A stretch of DNA of 12,414 nt, from positions 1-12,414 of the forward strand of contig DMHB01000340.1 in assembly GCA_003449595.1 (NCBI GenBank), read 5' to 3'. The first letter of the stretch is position 1. Each line of letters starts with the position of its first letter. Below, piece after piece: positions 6,301-12,414 of the stretch. Source of the DNA: Microscillaceae bacterium. GTDB lineage: Bacteria; Bacteroidota; Bacteroidia; Cytophagales; Microscillaceae. The notes under the pieces are model-generated. The model saw nothing but the letters and a program-made list of their open reading frames with translations. It searched no databases and had not been told where the DNA came from. A program made the translations under genes and the position numbers.

Positions 6301-9255
6301 ATGAAAGTATCGACCACCCAACCATTTGAAGTCATTTACTCTATTTTCCAACACGAGTTTTTGGGCTATTTGCTGGGCGCTTTTGTGGTTCAGGTAAACA
6401 GCAAAGGCGAACTAACCCTGCAATACCAAAATCTTTCTTCGCAAAACGCCCAGGAGTTCAGCAAAAACCTTACTGCCGCCGACCTGGAAGTAATCAGCTG
6501 GATAGACAGCATCCAACAAGACAACATCATCCGCAAATTTTACAACAAAAAGGTCAAGCCGGAAGAGTTTTTTCTGAAAGTGTATCACAAAGAAAAAGGC
6601 GATAAAAACTTGCAAGAATTTATCGAAAACTTCATCGAAGAGCGTAAACAGCATATTTTGCACCGGTTGGCCGACAAAAAACTCTTTATTATGGCCAAAG
6701 ATGGCAACCCAAGCCACAAACGCTTGTTTTTTGCCCAAGAACCAGCCACGGTCTTGTTCCATTTTCGGCGCAACGAAGAAGACATCCATTATTTTCCGAC
6801 GCTCAAATACCAAGGGCAAAAATTGGAGTTTCAGTATAAAAATGCCTTTATTTTGGGCAATCAACCCGCTTGGATGGTGCTCGAAGACACTATTTACACC
6901 TTTGCCAAAGAAGTGGACGGCAACAAACTCAAACCCTTTTTGAACAAGAAATTCATCGCCGTCAAGCGGCAAATGGAAAACACCTATTTCAAGAAATTTG
7001 TAGCCCCTCTGGTAGCCAGTTTTGATGTGTTTGCTGTAGGTTTCGATATCAAAACCGAATCGCATACGCCCATCCCACACCTGCGGTTCAGCGAAATGCC
7101 TTCGGGCAGTGGTGCGCTTTTCGACCTTGCCAACGACCCAAGCGACACCCTCACAGCGCCCCTTGTGGCTCAAAGCCAAATGTTGGTAGAGCTTTCGTTT
7201 GCTTATGGCGCGCAGCATTTTATGTGCAACGACGAAACACCGGTGAAGGTCTATGTCGAAGAAGATCCGGCCAACGACAATTACATTTTCCACCGAATCA
7301 AGAGACAATTGTCTTTGGAAGCCGATTATATGGCGCAGTTGGCCGAGTTTGATCTGGCTTTCAAGCCCCAGTCGGCCAAGCGCTACATCGACCGGGGCGA
7401 TGCCTTCGGCTGGCTGGGCAAATACAAAGAAGCCCTCGAAAACAAGGGTTTTGTGGTGCATACGCAATTTCAAAACCAGAAAAAATATTTCATCGGCAAG
7501 ACCAAGATTTCACTCGAAATACAAGAAAAACGCGATTGGTTCGACATACACGCGCTGATTCAGTTTGGCAAGTTTGAAATTCCTTTCTTGCAAATCCGCA
7601 AACTTATCCTGCAAAAGAAAACAGAGTTTGCCTTGCCCGATGGCAGCATTGCCGTCATTCCCGAAGCTTGGATAGAGCGGTTTGCCCAACTTTTTGCTTT
7701 GGCGCATACCCACGAGGGCGACGAAACGCCTACCTTGCCCAAATACCACCTCTCGATGCTGGCCGAACTGCAAGCCGGCGAATATGCCCAAGTGCGCATG
7801 AGCCGGAAATTAGAAAGTTTTCGCTCGTTCGAAAAGATAGAAGACTACCCTTTGCCGAATCAGTTTGAAGGCATCCTTCGAAACTACCAAAAGGCGGGGT
7901 ACAATTGGCTTCGTTTTTTGAACGAATATCGCTTTGGCGGATGCTTGGCCGACGATATGGGCTTGGGCAAAACCGTGCAAACCTTGGCGCTGCTACAGGC
8001 CGAAAAAGAAGCTGGCGTGCAACAGCCTTCGTTGCTGGTAATGCCTACCTCGCTGATGTATAATTGGCAAATTGAGGCGCAGAAATTTACGCCGCAACTG
8101 AAAACCTTGGTGTATGCCGGCCAGAACCGAAATAAAAATACGGCCTACTTCGAACTGTTTGACCTCATCATTACCTCGTATGGTGTGCTTCGTGTAGATG
8201 CCGAATTGTTGTGCCAATACAAATTTCATTACGCCATTTTAGACGAGTCGCAAGCCATCAAAAATCCATCGTCAGCCATTTCGCAAATCGTGCGCGAGTT
8301 GCATACCAACCACCGGTTGATTTTGACCGGCACCCCGCTCGAAAACAGCACCCTTGACTTGTGGACACAGATGTCGTTCATCAATCCGGGACTTTTGGGC
8401 ACGCAGCAGTTTTTCAAAAATGAATTTCTCAACCCCATCGAACGCCAAAAAAGCCAAGACAAAACCCAGAAGCTTTCCGATGTGGTCAAGCCGTTCATTT
8501 TGCGTAGGCTCAAGTCGCAAGTAGCCCAAGACCTGCCCGAAAAAATTGAAAACATCCACTATGCCCAAATGACCGAACCCCAAGCCAACCTCTATGAAAA
8601 AGTAAAATCGCATTACCGCAACCGCCTCATCGAGCAATTTGAAAAAGAAGGCCTGGCCCAATCGCAGCTATTGGTCATAGAAGGGCTAACCAAACTGCGC
8701 CAAATAGCCAACCACCCCAAAATGATTGACCCCGAGTATGACCAAACGTCGGGCAAGTTTGAAGACATCTGCTACAAATTGGAAGGTATCCTCAGCGAAA
8801 ATTATAAAGTATTGGTTTTCAGTCAGTTCACCAAACATTTGGCGCTCTTCCGCCAACACCTCGACCAGCTGGGCATTCGGTATGCCTACTTAGACGGCGG
8901 CACCAAAGACCGGCAACAGCAGGTCAACCTTTTTCAAAACAGCCCCGAAATTCAGATTTTCTTGATTTCGCTCAAAGCCGGAGGCACCGGCCTCAACCTC
9001 ACGGCTGCCGAATATGTTTTCTTGTTGGACCCTTGGTGGAACCCCGCCATCGAAGCCCAAGCGGTGGACAGAGCGCACCGCATCGGCCAAAAAAATACGG
9101 TTTTTACCTATAAATTCATCACCCAACATACGGTCGAAGAAAAAATATTGGCCTTGCAGCAAAGCAAGAAAAAATTGGCCGACGATCTGATCAGCAGCGA
9201 AGATGGCTTTGTAAAAAGCCTCAGCCAAGACGATTTGCTCAAACTTTTAGACTAA
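6301..9255 (+). CDS. SNF2-family DNA-dependent ATPase/helicase
   Basis: About 984 residues. The C-terminal half is a complete SNF2 (superfamily 2) motor: Walker A in DDMGLGKTVQT (D551-T558), motif II DESQ (648-651), motif III TGTP (676-679), then the helicase_C lobe with GGTGLNLTAAEYVFLLDPWWNP and motif VI DRAHRIGQ (923-930). These proteins use ATP to translocate on double-stranded DNA or to remodel DNA-bound proteins, such as RNA polymerase in the RapA group. The N-terminal roughly 500 residues include a segment around WFDIHALIQFGKFEIPF and LPDGSIAVIPEAW that resembles the bacterial SNF2-associated domain (PF08455). No CxC/CxH SWIM zinc finger is visible. ATG 6301 is preferred over TTG 6295. 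The stop is 4 nt before the flippase gene, so the two are co-transcribed. No methylase, nuclease or PLD gene is adjacent, so nothing supports a DISARM-like or other defence role. Confidence 0.93.
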   Translation: MKVSTTQPFEVIYSIFQHEFLGYLLGAFVVQVNSKGELTLQYQNLSSQNAQEFSKNLTAADLEVISWIDSIQQDNIIRKFYNKKVKPEEFFLKVYHKEKGDKNLQEFIENFIEERKQHILHRLADKKLFIMAKDGNPSHKRLFFAQEPATVLFHFRRNEEDIHYFPTLKYQGQKLEFQYKNAFILGNQPAWMVLEDTIYTFAKEVDGNKLKPFLNKKFIAVKRQMENTYFKKFVAPLVASFDVFAVGFDIKTESHTPIPHLRFSEMPSGSGALFDLANDPSDTLTAPLVAQSQMLVELSFAYGAQHFMCNDETPVKVYVEEDPANDNYIFHRIKRQLSLEADYMAQLAEFDLAFKPQSAKRYIDRGDAFGWLGKYKEALENKGFVVHTQFQNQKKYFIGKTKISLEIQEKRDWFDIHALIQFGKFEIPFLQIRKLILQKKTEFALPDGSIAVIPEAWIERFAQLFALAHTHEGDETPTLPKYHLSMLAELQAGEYAQVRMSRKLESFRSFEKIEDYPLPNQFEGILRNYQKAGYNWLRFLNEYRFGGCLADDMGLGKTVQTLALLQAEKEAGVQQPSLLVMPTSLMYNWQIEAQKFTPQLKTLVYAGQNRNKNTAYFELFDLIITSYGVLRVDAELLCQYKFHYAILDESQAIKNPSSAISQIVRELHTNHRLILTGTPLENSTLDLWTQMSFINPGLLGTQQFFKNEFLNPIERQKSQDKTQKLSDVVKPFILRRLKSQVAQDLPEKIENIHYAQMTEPQANLYEKVKSHYRNRLIEQFEKEGLAQSQLLVIEGLTKLRQIANHPKMIDPEYDQTSGKFEDICYKLEGILSENYKVLVFSQFTKHLALFRQHLDQLGIRYAYLDGGTKDRQQQVNLFQNSPEIQIFLISLKAGGTGLNLTAAEYVFLLDPWWNPAIEAQAVDRAHRIGQKNTVFTYKFITQHTVEEKILALQQSKKKLADDLISSEDGFVKSLSQDDLLKLLD

Positions 9256-9259
9256 CCCT

Positions 9260-10756
9260 ATGGGCATCATCATCCGACAAGGACTCAAAGCCTCGGCGGT
9301 TAGCTATGTGGGCGTGGCCATTGGCGCTTTTTCAACGATATGGCTTTTTCCGGCCTTGCTTACGCCAGCTCAAATAGGGCTGTTGCGCTTGGTGCAAGAC
9401 ACAGCCTTTGTGTTGGCAGGATTTGCCCAATTAGGCGCAGGCAATATCACCGACAGGTTTTTCCCGACTTTTAATGATATACGCCAAAAGCACCACGGTT
9501 TTCTGGTTTTCCTCCTGCTTTATGCAGGTTTAGGGCTTACGGTAGCCGCTGCTTTTTATTTTGGTTTTTCGCAGAGTCTCCAAGCCTTCTACGCCACCAA
9601 ATCTCCGGAGTTGTTGCCCTATTTTCCCCTTATTTTTGCTTTGGGCGGACTGATCGTTTATAGCTTCCTGCTCGAAGCCTACGCCCGCGCCCATTTGCGG
9701 ATTGTAGTGCCTACGCTGCTGCGCGAGGTGGTGCTCAAATTGGCATTGATAGGGATAGTAGGAGGCTATGCTGCCGGATTTTTAACATTTGAACAAGTTC
9801 TGCCCGCACTTTTGGTAGTTTATTGGTTGGTGTTGGTAGCGCTTTTGCTGTATTTGCTACGGTTGGGCAGGCTTTATTGGCGGTTGCCCGATAGCGATGC
9901 TTTTCGCCTACAAATCGTGAAAGAAATGATGCGCTATGCGTTTTTTATCCTGTTGGGAGGCATTAGTGCGTTGCTCATCTTGCGCATCGATACGCTGATG
10001 ATTGGCGCTATTTTGGGTACAGCCGACACCGGCATTTACAGCATTGCCTTTTTTATGGGTACGGTCATCGAAATACCCCGCCGCAGTTTTGCACAAATCA
10101 GCACACCCATCATCGCGAAAGCGTGGAAAGACAACGATATGGCGCAATTGGCCGATTTGTATCGCCGCAGTTGTATCAACCTAAGCCTGATTGGCTCTTT
10201 CTTATTTTTGGGTATCTATTGCAACTTAGACAATATTTTTGCCCTGATTCCGAAAACCGAAATTTATCGACAGGGTATGGGTGTGGTGGTCTGGGTGGCG
10301 CTGGCGCGATGGGTCGATATGTCGGCAGGCTTGAACAGCGAAATCATCCTGCAATCCAAATATTACCAAATCAATATTTACTTGTCTGCCGGACTGGCCT
10401 TGCTGATGGTCTTTGCCAACTTACTGCTGATCCCTTGGGCAGGCATCAACGGAGCCGCCTTGGGCACCTTGCTTTCCATCAGCCTGTGGAACCTAAGCAA
10501 AGTAGGCTACTTGTGGTATCGGTTTGGTTTGCAACCCTTTACATTGGCCAACTTATGGGCCATTGTCCTGACGGCAGGCTTGGCCGGAGGCGTAGGACTC
10601 ATCGCACCGATGGGTTCTATCTGGTTCGATATGGCGGTTCGTTCGGTACTGATAGGTATTCTTTTCCCCTTATTGGCTTGGCGTTTGCGGCTATCGCCCG
10701 ACATCACCGACTGGGCTAACTACTTGGGGGAGCGTGTGAAGCGTAACTTTTCGTAA
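9260..10756 (+). CDS. Polysaccharide/lipid-linked oligosaccharide flippase (Wzx/MATE-like)
   Basis: A 498-residue, very hydrophobic protein with about 12-14 transmembrane segments from the first residues (GLKASAVSYVGVAIGAFSTIWLFPALL) to near the C-terminus. The start RQGLKASAVSYVG followed by LLTPAQIGLLRLVQDTA is typical of the polysaccharide biosynthesis branch of the MOP/MVF exporters (Polysacc_synt and Polysacc_synt_C), which flip undecaprenyl-linked glycans across the inner membrane. The middle segment LILRIDTLMIGAILGTADTGIYSIAFFMGTVIEIPRRS fits the family pattern of a TM helix followed by a charged loop and G-x-Y. The ATG at 9260 is 4 nt after the helicase stop. Its other neighbours are not glycosyltransferases, so the cargo cannot be inferred; it is an orphan flippase in this window. 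Confidence 0.85.
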   Translation: MGIIIRQGLKASAVSYVGVAIGAFSTIWLFPALLTPAQIGLLRLVQDTAFVLAGFAQLGAGNITDRFFPTFNDIRQKHHGFLVFLLLYAGLGLTVAAAFYFGFSQSLQAFYATKSPELLPYFPLIFALGGLIVYSFLLEAYARAHLRIVVPTLLREVVLKLALIGIVGGYAAGFLTFEQVLPALLVVYWLVLVALLLYLLRLGRLYWRLPDSDAFRLQIVKEMMRYAFFILLGGISALLILRIDTLMIGAILGTADTGIYSIAFFMGTVIEIPRRSFAQISTPIIAKAWKDNDMAQLADLYRRSCINLSLIGSFLFLGIYCNLDNIFALIPKTEIYRQGMGVVVWVALARWVDMSAGLNSEIILQSKYYQINIYLSAGLALLMVFANLLLIPWAGINGAALGTLLSISLWNLSKVGYLWYRFGLQPFTLANLWAIVLTAGLAGGVGLIAPMGSIWFDMAVRSVLIGILFPLLAWRLRLSPDITDWANYLGERVKRNFS

Positions 10757-10759
10757 AAG

Positions 10760-10790
10760 AGCTTGCAAGCTATCTTGCTTTGCAGGTTTT
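10760..10790 (+). terminator. Possible weak hairpin after flippase gene
   Basis: Just after the stop codon lies the perfect 12-bp palindrome AGCTTGCAAGCT (10760-10771). An overlapping stem-loop can also form, GCAAG-CTAT-CTTGC, with flanking GC pairs. A TTTT run follows a few bases later (AGGTTTTGGG). The hairpins are short and the T tract poor, so a terminator function is uncertain. Confidence 0.25.
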
Positions 10791-11129
10791 GGGTAGAACT
10801 GGAACGATACATACAGCATACCCCCTCACTTTCGCAAGATATGATGTTGATATCCAAATGATTTTCTATAATTCCGCCGTGTCAGGTATTGGTTCTTCTG
10901 CCACAAAAAATCATTCTTACCACAGCCTTACTTCCTTGCCTTATCCACTTCGAGGCGTTTTTGCAGGGTCGCGTGGGTGGGTTGTGGAGGTTTTTGTATC
11001 GTCTTCACCATACAATATACTGCGTTATAAATTCAGGACGGCATTTTTATTTGTAATTTTCACGAGATGGTGGTGGTAAGTTGCGTGTAGTGTGGGGTTT
11101 CAGGCTGTTTACAATTGGATTTATAAAAA

Positions 11130-11142
11130 ATCAAATTTTGAT
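11130..11142. promoter_or_regulatory. Palindrome upstream of putative antitoxin, possible operator
   Basis: ATCAAA-T-TTTGAT is a perfect 6+1+6 inverted repeat located 40-52 nt before the ATG at 11183. It overlaps a plausible -10-like element (GATAAT, 11140-11145) with TTGGAT (11115-11120) upstream at a 19-nt spacing. This is where an autoregulating toxin-antitoxin operon would carry its operator. In such AT-rich DNA the repeat may be accidental. Confidence 0.3.
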
Positions 11143-11182
11143 AATTTACAGGAACATTCTAATTTTTCTTTAAATTAGCATT

Positions 11183-11965
11183 ATGGAGAATTTAGGCTAT
11201 ATTGAGATAAAAATTAGTGGTTCAAAAGGCAACCTTGAACTATCATCTGAAAATTATGATATTCGGGATATAATCTCTATCCTCGAAAATGCAGAAAGCT
11301 TGTTAAACCCTGATGCAAATAAGAACAGGCCTACCATTAGTTACAGTATTGAAAGTGGTTCAGTTAGGCATATCTTAAAAACTACGATCCAGTATATTAT
11401 TGGATTTAATGCTATTATTGGACAAATCAACCAAAATCAAACGATCGACTTTTTAGAACCATCAACTGCAAAAGCGTTTGAATTTTTTCAAAATATAGCT
11501 TCTAAATCAAACTACCAATTTACAATTAAGACATCTCTTGATAGCTCAAATGAAGTAAGGCTTGACCGAACCACAAATTTTAAGCGTAAAGAGGCTGTAT
11601 GGGTGGAGGCAGAATTTTACTTTTATGGCAAAATTACAAACGCAGGCGGGAAAGACAAAGCAAATATTCACGTTAATACCGAAAACTTAGGGTTGATTAC
11701 AATAAACACCCCGATTAGTTTTTTAGAAGAGTATCAAGATAATTTGCTTTACAAAACGCTCGGAATAAGAGCAGTTGGTAAGCAAAACTCAGAAACAGGT
11801 GAAATTGATACTTCCACACTACAATTTGTCCAGCTTATTGACTATGAACAAAAATATGATAGTGATTATTTAAGTGATTTAAGAGATAAAGCAAAAAAAA
11901 ATTGGCTTAGCAAAATTAATGCGGATAGTTGGTTAAAAGAAATTAGAGGAGGATATGATGCATAG
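11183..11965 (+). CDS. Unrecognised 260-aa partner of PIN protein, candidate antitoxin
   Basis: I do not recognise a family. The protein has no signal peptide and no clear membrane helix, so it is probably cytoplasmic. By eye it has three parts. Residues 1-60 alternate short strands (YIEIKISGSKGNLELSS) with a helix (DIRDIISILENAESLL). Residues 61-125 are mostly helical (RHILKTTIQYIIGFNAIIGQI, AKAFEFFQNIAS). Residues 138-222 are strand-rich and could be a small beta-barrel (WVEAEFYFYGKIT, GLITINTPISF, KTLGIRAVGK, LQFVQLIDYE). A charged C-terminal tail ends in WLKEIRGGYDA. No helix-turn-helix, ribbon-helix-helix or AbrB motif is seen. The last codons overlap the start of a PIN-domain gene by 8 nt, implying translational coupling; this is the main reason to suspect an antitoxin or regulator role. 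Base composition is far more AT-rich than the left part of the window (16 of 60 G/C at 11461-11520 versus 29 of 60 at 8461-8520), which suggests horizontal transfer. ATG 11183 has no Shine-Dalgarno. Confidence 0.7.
   Translation: MENLGYIEIKISGSKGNLELSSENYDIRDIISILENAESLLNPDANKNRPTISYSIESGSVRHILKTTIQYIIGFNAIIGQINQNQTIDFLEPSTAKAFEFFQNIASKSNYQFTIKTSLDSSNEVRLDRTTNFKRKEAVWVEAEFYFYGKITNAGGKDKANIHVNTENLGLITINTPISFLEEYQDNLLYKTLGIRAVGKQNSETGEIDTSTLQFVQLIDYEQKYDSDYLSDLRDKAKKNWLSKINADSWLKEIRGGYDA
11945..11960 (+). promoter_or_regulatory. Strong Shine-Dalgarno deciding PIN gene start
   Basis: AGAGGAGG at 11945-11952 is followed by ATGATG. The second ATG (11958) is 5 nt from AGGAGG and the first (11955) only 2 nt, so 11958 is the likely start. 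A near-perfect Shine-Dalgarno is unusual for Bacteroidota and absent from the other genes here. It lies inside the 3' end of the upstream gene, encoding its RGG, so it may also be partly coding constraint. Confidence 0.55.
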
Positions 11966-12414
11966 TTGTGTTCTACTCGACACCAGTTTTTTTTTCGCTT
12001 CTTGGATGATGAAAGTCCTCTTTACAAAAATGCAGATAACTATTTCCATTACCTATTGAAAAAAAAATAACAATGATGATCTCTACTATCTCAATAGCTG
12101 AATATTGTGTAGGTGGAGATATGAGTGAACTACCTCTGAAAAATCTTCAAATTGTCTCATTTAACCTCGATTACTCAAAAAAAGCAGGTGAATTTGCAAG
12201 AATAGTCTTTCAAAACAAAGGTAAACTAAGCATTAGTAATAGAAATATCATACCGAATGATACCAAGTTGTTTGCACAAGCAGATTCTGAAAAAACTATT
12301 GAGTTTTATCTCTCATCTGATACTGAAAGTTTTAAGATTTACAAACTTTTAAAAGAGCACATAAATCCAAAATTCCAATTCATAGATCTGAATACACCTT
12401 GTAGTGAAACTTTT
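11958..12414 (+). pseudogene. PIN-domain (VapC-like) ribonuclease, frame broken twice, 3' partial
   Basis: As written, the frame from ATG 11958 stops at 12057-12059. Joining three frames gives a continuous PIN-domain protein: MHSCVLLDTSFFF, then (frame change at T9, 11987-11995) RFLDDESPLYKNADNYFHYLLKKK, then (change at A9, 12059-12067) ITMMISTISIAEYCVGG and onward, open to the window end. Each junction needs one extra base. All four PIN acidic positions are present: D8 in LLDTS, E in IAEYCVGG (codon 12100), D in IPNDTKLFAQA (12259) and D in LSSDTES (12319). PIN domains are Mg-dependent RNases and the toxins of VapBC modules. The gene overlaps its upstream partner by 8 nt. It could be a decayed toxin, an intact gene with homopolymer sequencing errors, or one expressed through slippage. 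The domain call is fairly sure; the activity state is not. The C-terminus lies outside the window. Confidence 0.7.
12073..12414 (+). CDS. Downstream intact frame of PIN protein, 3' partial
   Basis: If the homopolymer frameshifts are real, the only long intact frame begins at ATG 12073 (MMISTISIAEYCVGG) and runs without a stop to the window edge, 114 codons. It would lack the first PIN aspartate (D8) and the first strand, so as a free-standing product it should be catalytically dead. No Shine-Dalgarno precedes it. It is listed so that the frame is not lost; I regard it as the second part of the PIN gene rather than a separate gene. Confidence 0.45.
   Translation, partial: MMISTISIAEYCVGGDMSELPLKNLQIVSFNLDYSKKAGEFARIVFQNKGKLSISNRNIIPNDTKLFAQADSEKTIEFYLSSDTESFKIYKLLKEHINPKFQFIDLNTPCSETF

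Larger units (their letters stand above)
10757..11182. other. 426-nt intergenic junction without convincing gene
   Basis: No frame here looks like a real gene. The 99-codon plus-strand frame (TTG at 10780 to 11079) has no family resemblance, low-complexity composition and an odd ending RWWW. On the minus strand a 27-codon frame from ATG at 11011 to TAA at 10928 (MVKTIQKPPQPTHATLQKR) reads protein-like, and the same frame stays open for 33 further codons to a stop at 10826-10828, so a degraded gene fragment is conceivable. The stretch sits where base composition changes from mid-GC to AT-rich. No terminal inverted repeats, tRNA end or transposase was recognised. Confidence 0.4.

Noticed and set aside
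6412..7473. 353-codon open frame on the minus strand opposite the helicase gene
   Set aside because: It is antisense to the SNF2 N-terminal region, rich in F/V/Q shadow composition, and has no recognisable domain or start context.
6301..9255. SNF2 helicase as part of a DISARM or other phage-defence island
   Set aside because: No methyltransferase, PLD nuclease, DUF1998 or other defence partner is adjacent. Its neighbours are an efflux pump and a flippase.
10928..11011. 27-codon minus-strand frame MVKTIQKPPQPTHATLQKR...
   Set aside because: It is protein-like but too short, and the frame has a stop in the middle. Kept only as a possible gene remnant, not as a gene.
10780..11079. 99-codon plus-strand frame after the flippase gene
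   Set aside because: It has a TTG start without context, no family resemblance, and an odd composition ending in RWWW. It spans the composition boundary.
1..12414. CRISPR arrays, tRNA/rRNA genes, insertion sequences
   Set aside because: No regularly spaced repeats, tRNA-like cloverleaf ends, rRNA motifs, transposase domains or terminal inverted repeats were found by eye on either strand.

Overview
The window looks like chromosomal DNA of a member of the Bacteroidota. Evidence for this is the general absence of Shine-Dalgarno sequences before starts, -7 boxes resembling the Bacteroidota TAnnTTTG type, YwqK-like MORN_2 secreted proteins, a lipoprotein-type RND adaptor, and a SNF2 helicase without a SWIM zinc finger. 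No species-level marker (rRNA, tRNA) is present. TGA is used as a normal stop (end of the adaptor gene at 2965-2967) and Trp is encoded by TGG, so the standard bacterial code applies.

Layout: (1) 1-879, two tandem paralogous small secreted MORN_2/YwqK-type repeat proteins. The first lacks its start (outside the window) and has a TGA where its sister has a Trp codon. (2) 891-918, a rho-independent terminator. One arm of its stem is repeated downstream, so an alternative hairpin is possible ahead of the next gene. (3) 966-1913, an ADP-ribosylglycohydrolase (DraG/ARH-type). (4) 1981-6202, a two-gene heavy-metal RND efflux operon: a lipoprotein adaptor with a reduced lipoyl region and a CzcA-like pump. 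No outer-membrane factor is nearby. (5) 6301-10756, a SNF2-family helicase followed after 4 nt by a Wzx/MATE-like polysaccharide flippase. (6) 10757-11182, a 426-nt stretch without a convincing gene, where composition shifts from about 48% GC to strongly AT-rich. (7) 11183-12414, an AT-rich pair: an unrecognised 260-aa protein overlapping the start of a PIN-domain (VapC-like) ribonuclease gene that runs off the window.

The last pair is the most interesting part. The arrangement (upstream partner, 8-nt overlap, strong Shine-Dalgarno, small palindrome before the first gene, foreign composition) is that of a toxin-antitoxin module. The upstream protein, however, is far larger than a VapB and shows no recognisable DNA-binding domain. 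The PIN frame is broken twice, each time at a 9-nt homopolymer (T9, then A9), and each break is repaired by one extra base. This may be a sequencing artefact, a decayed toxin, or expression that depends on slippage or phase variation. The remaining genes appear to be ordinary housekeeping or accessory loci with no obvious joint pathway.
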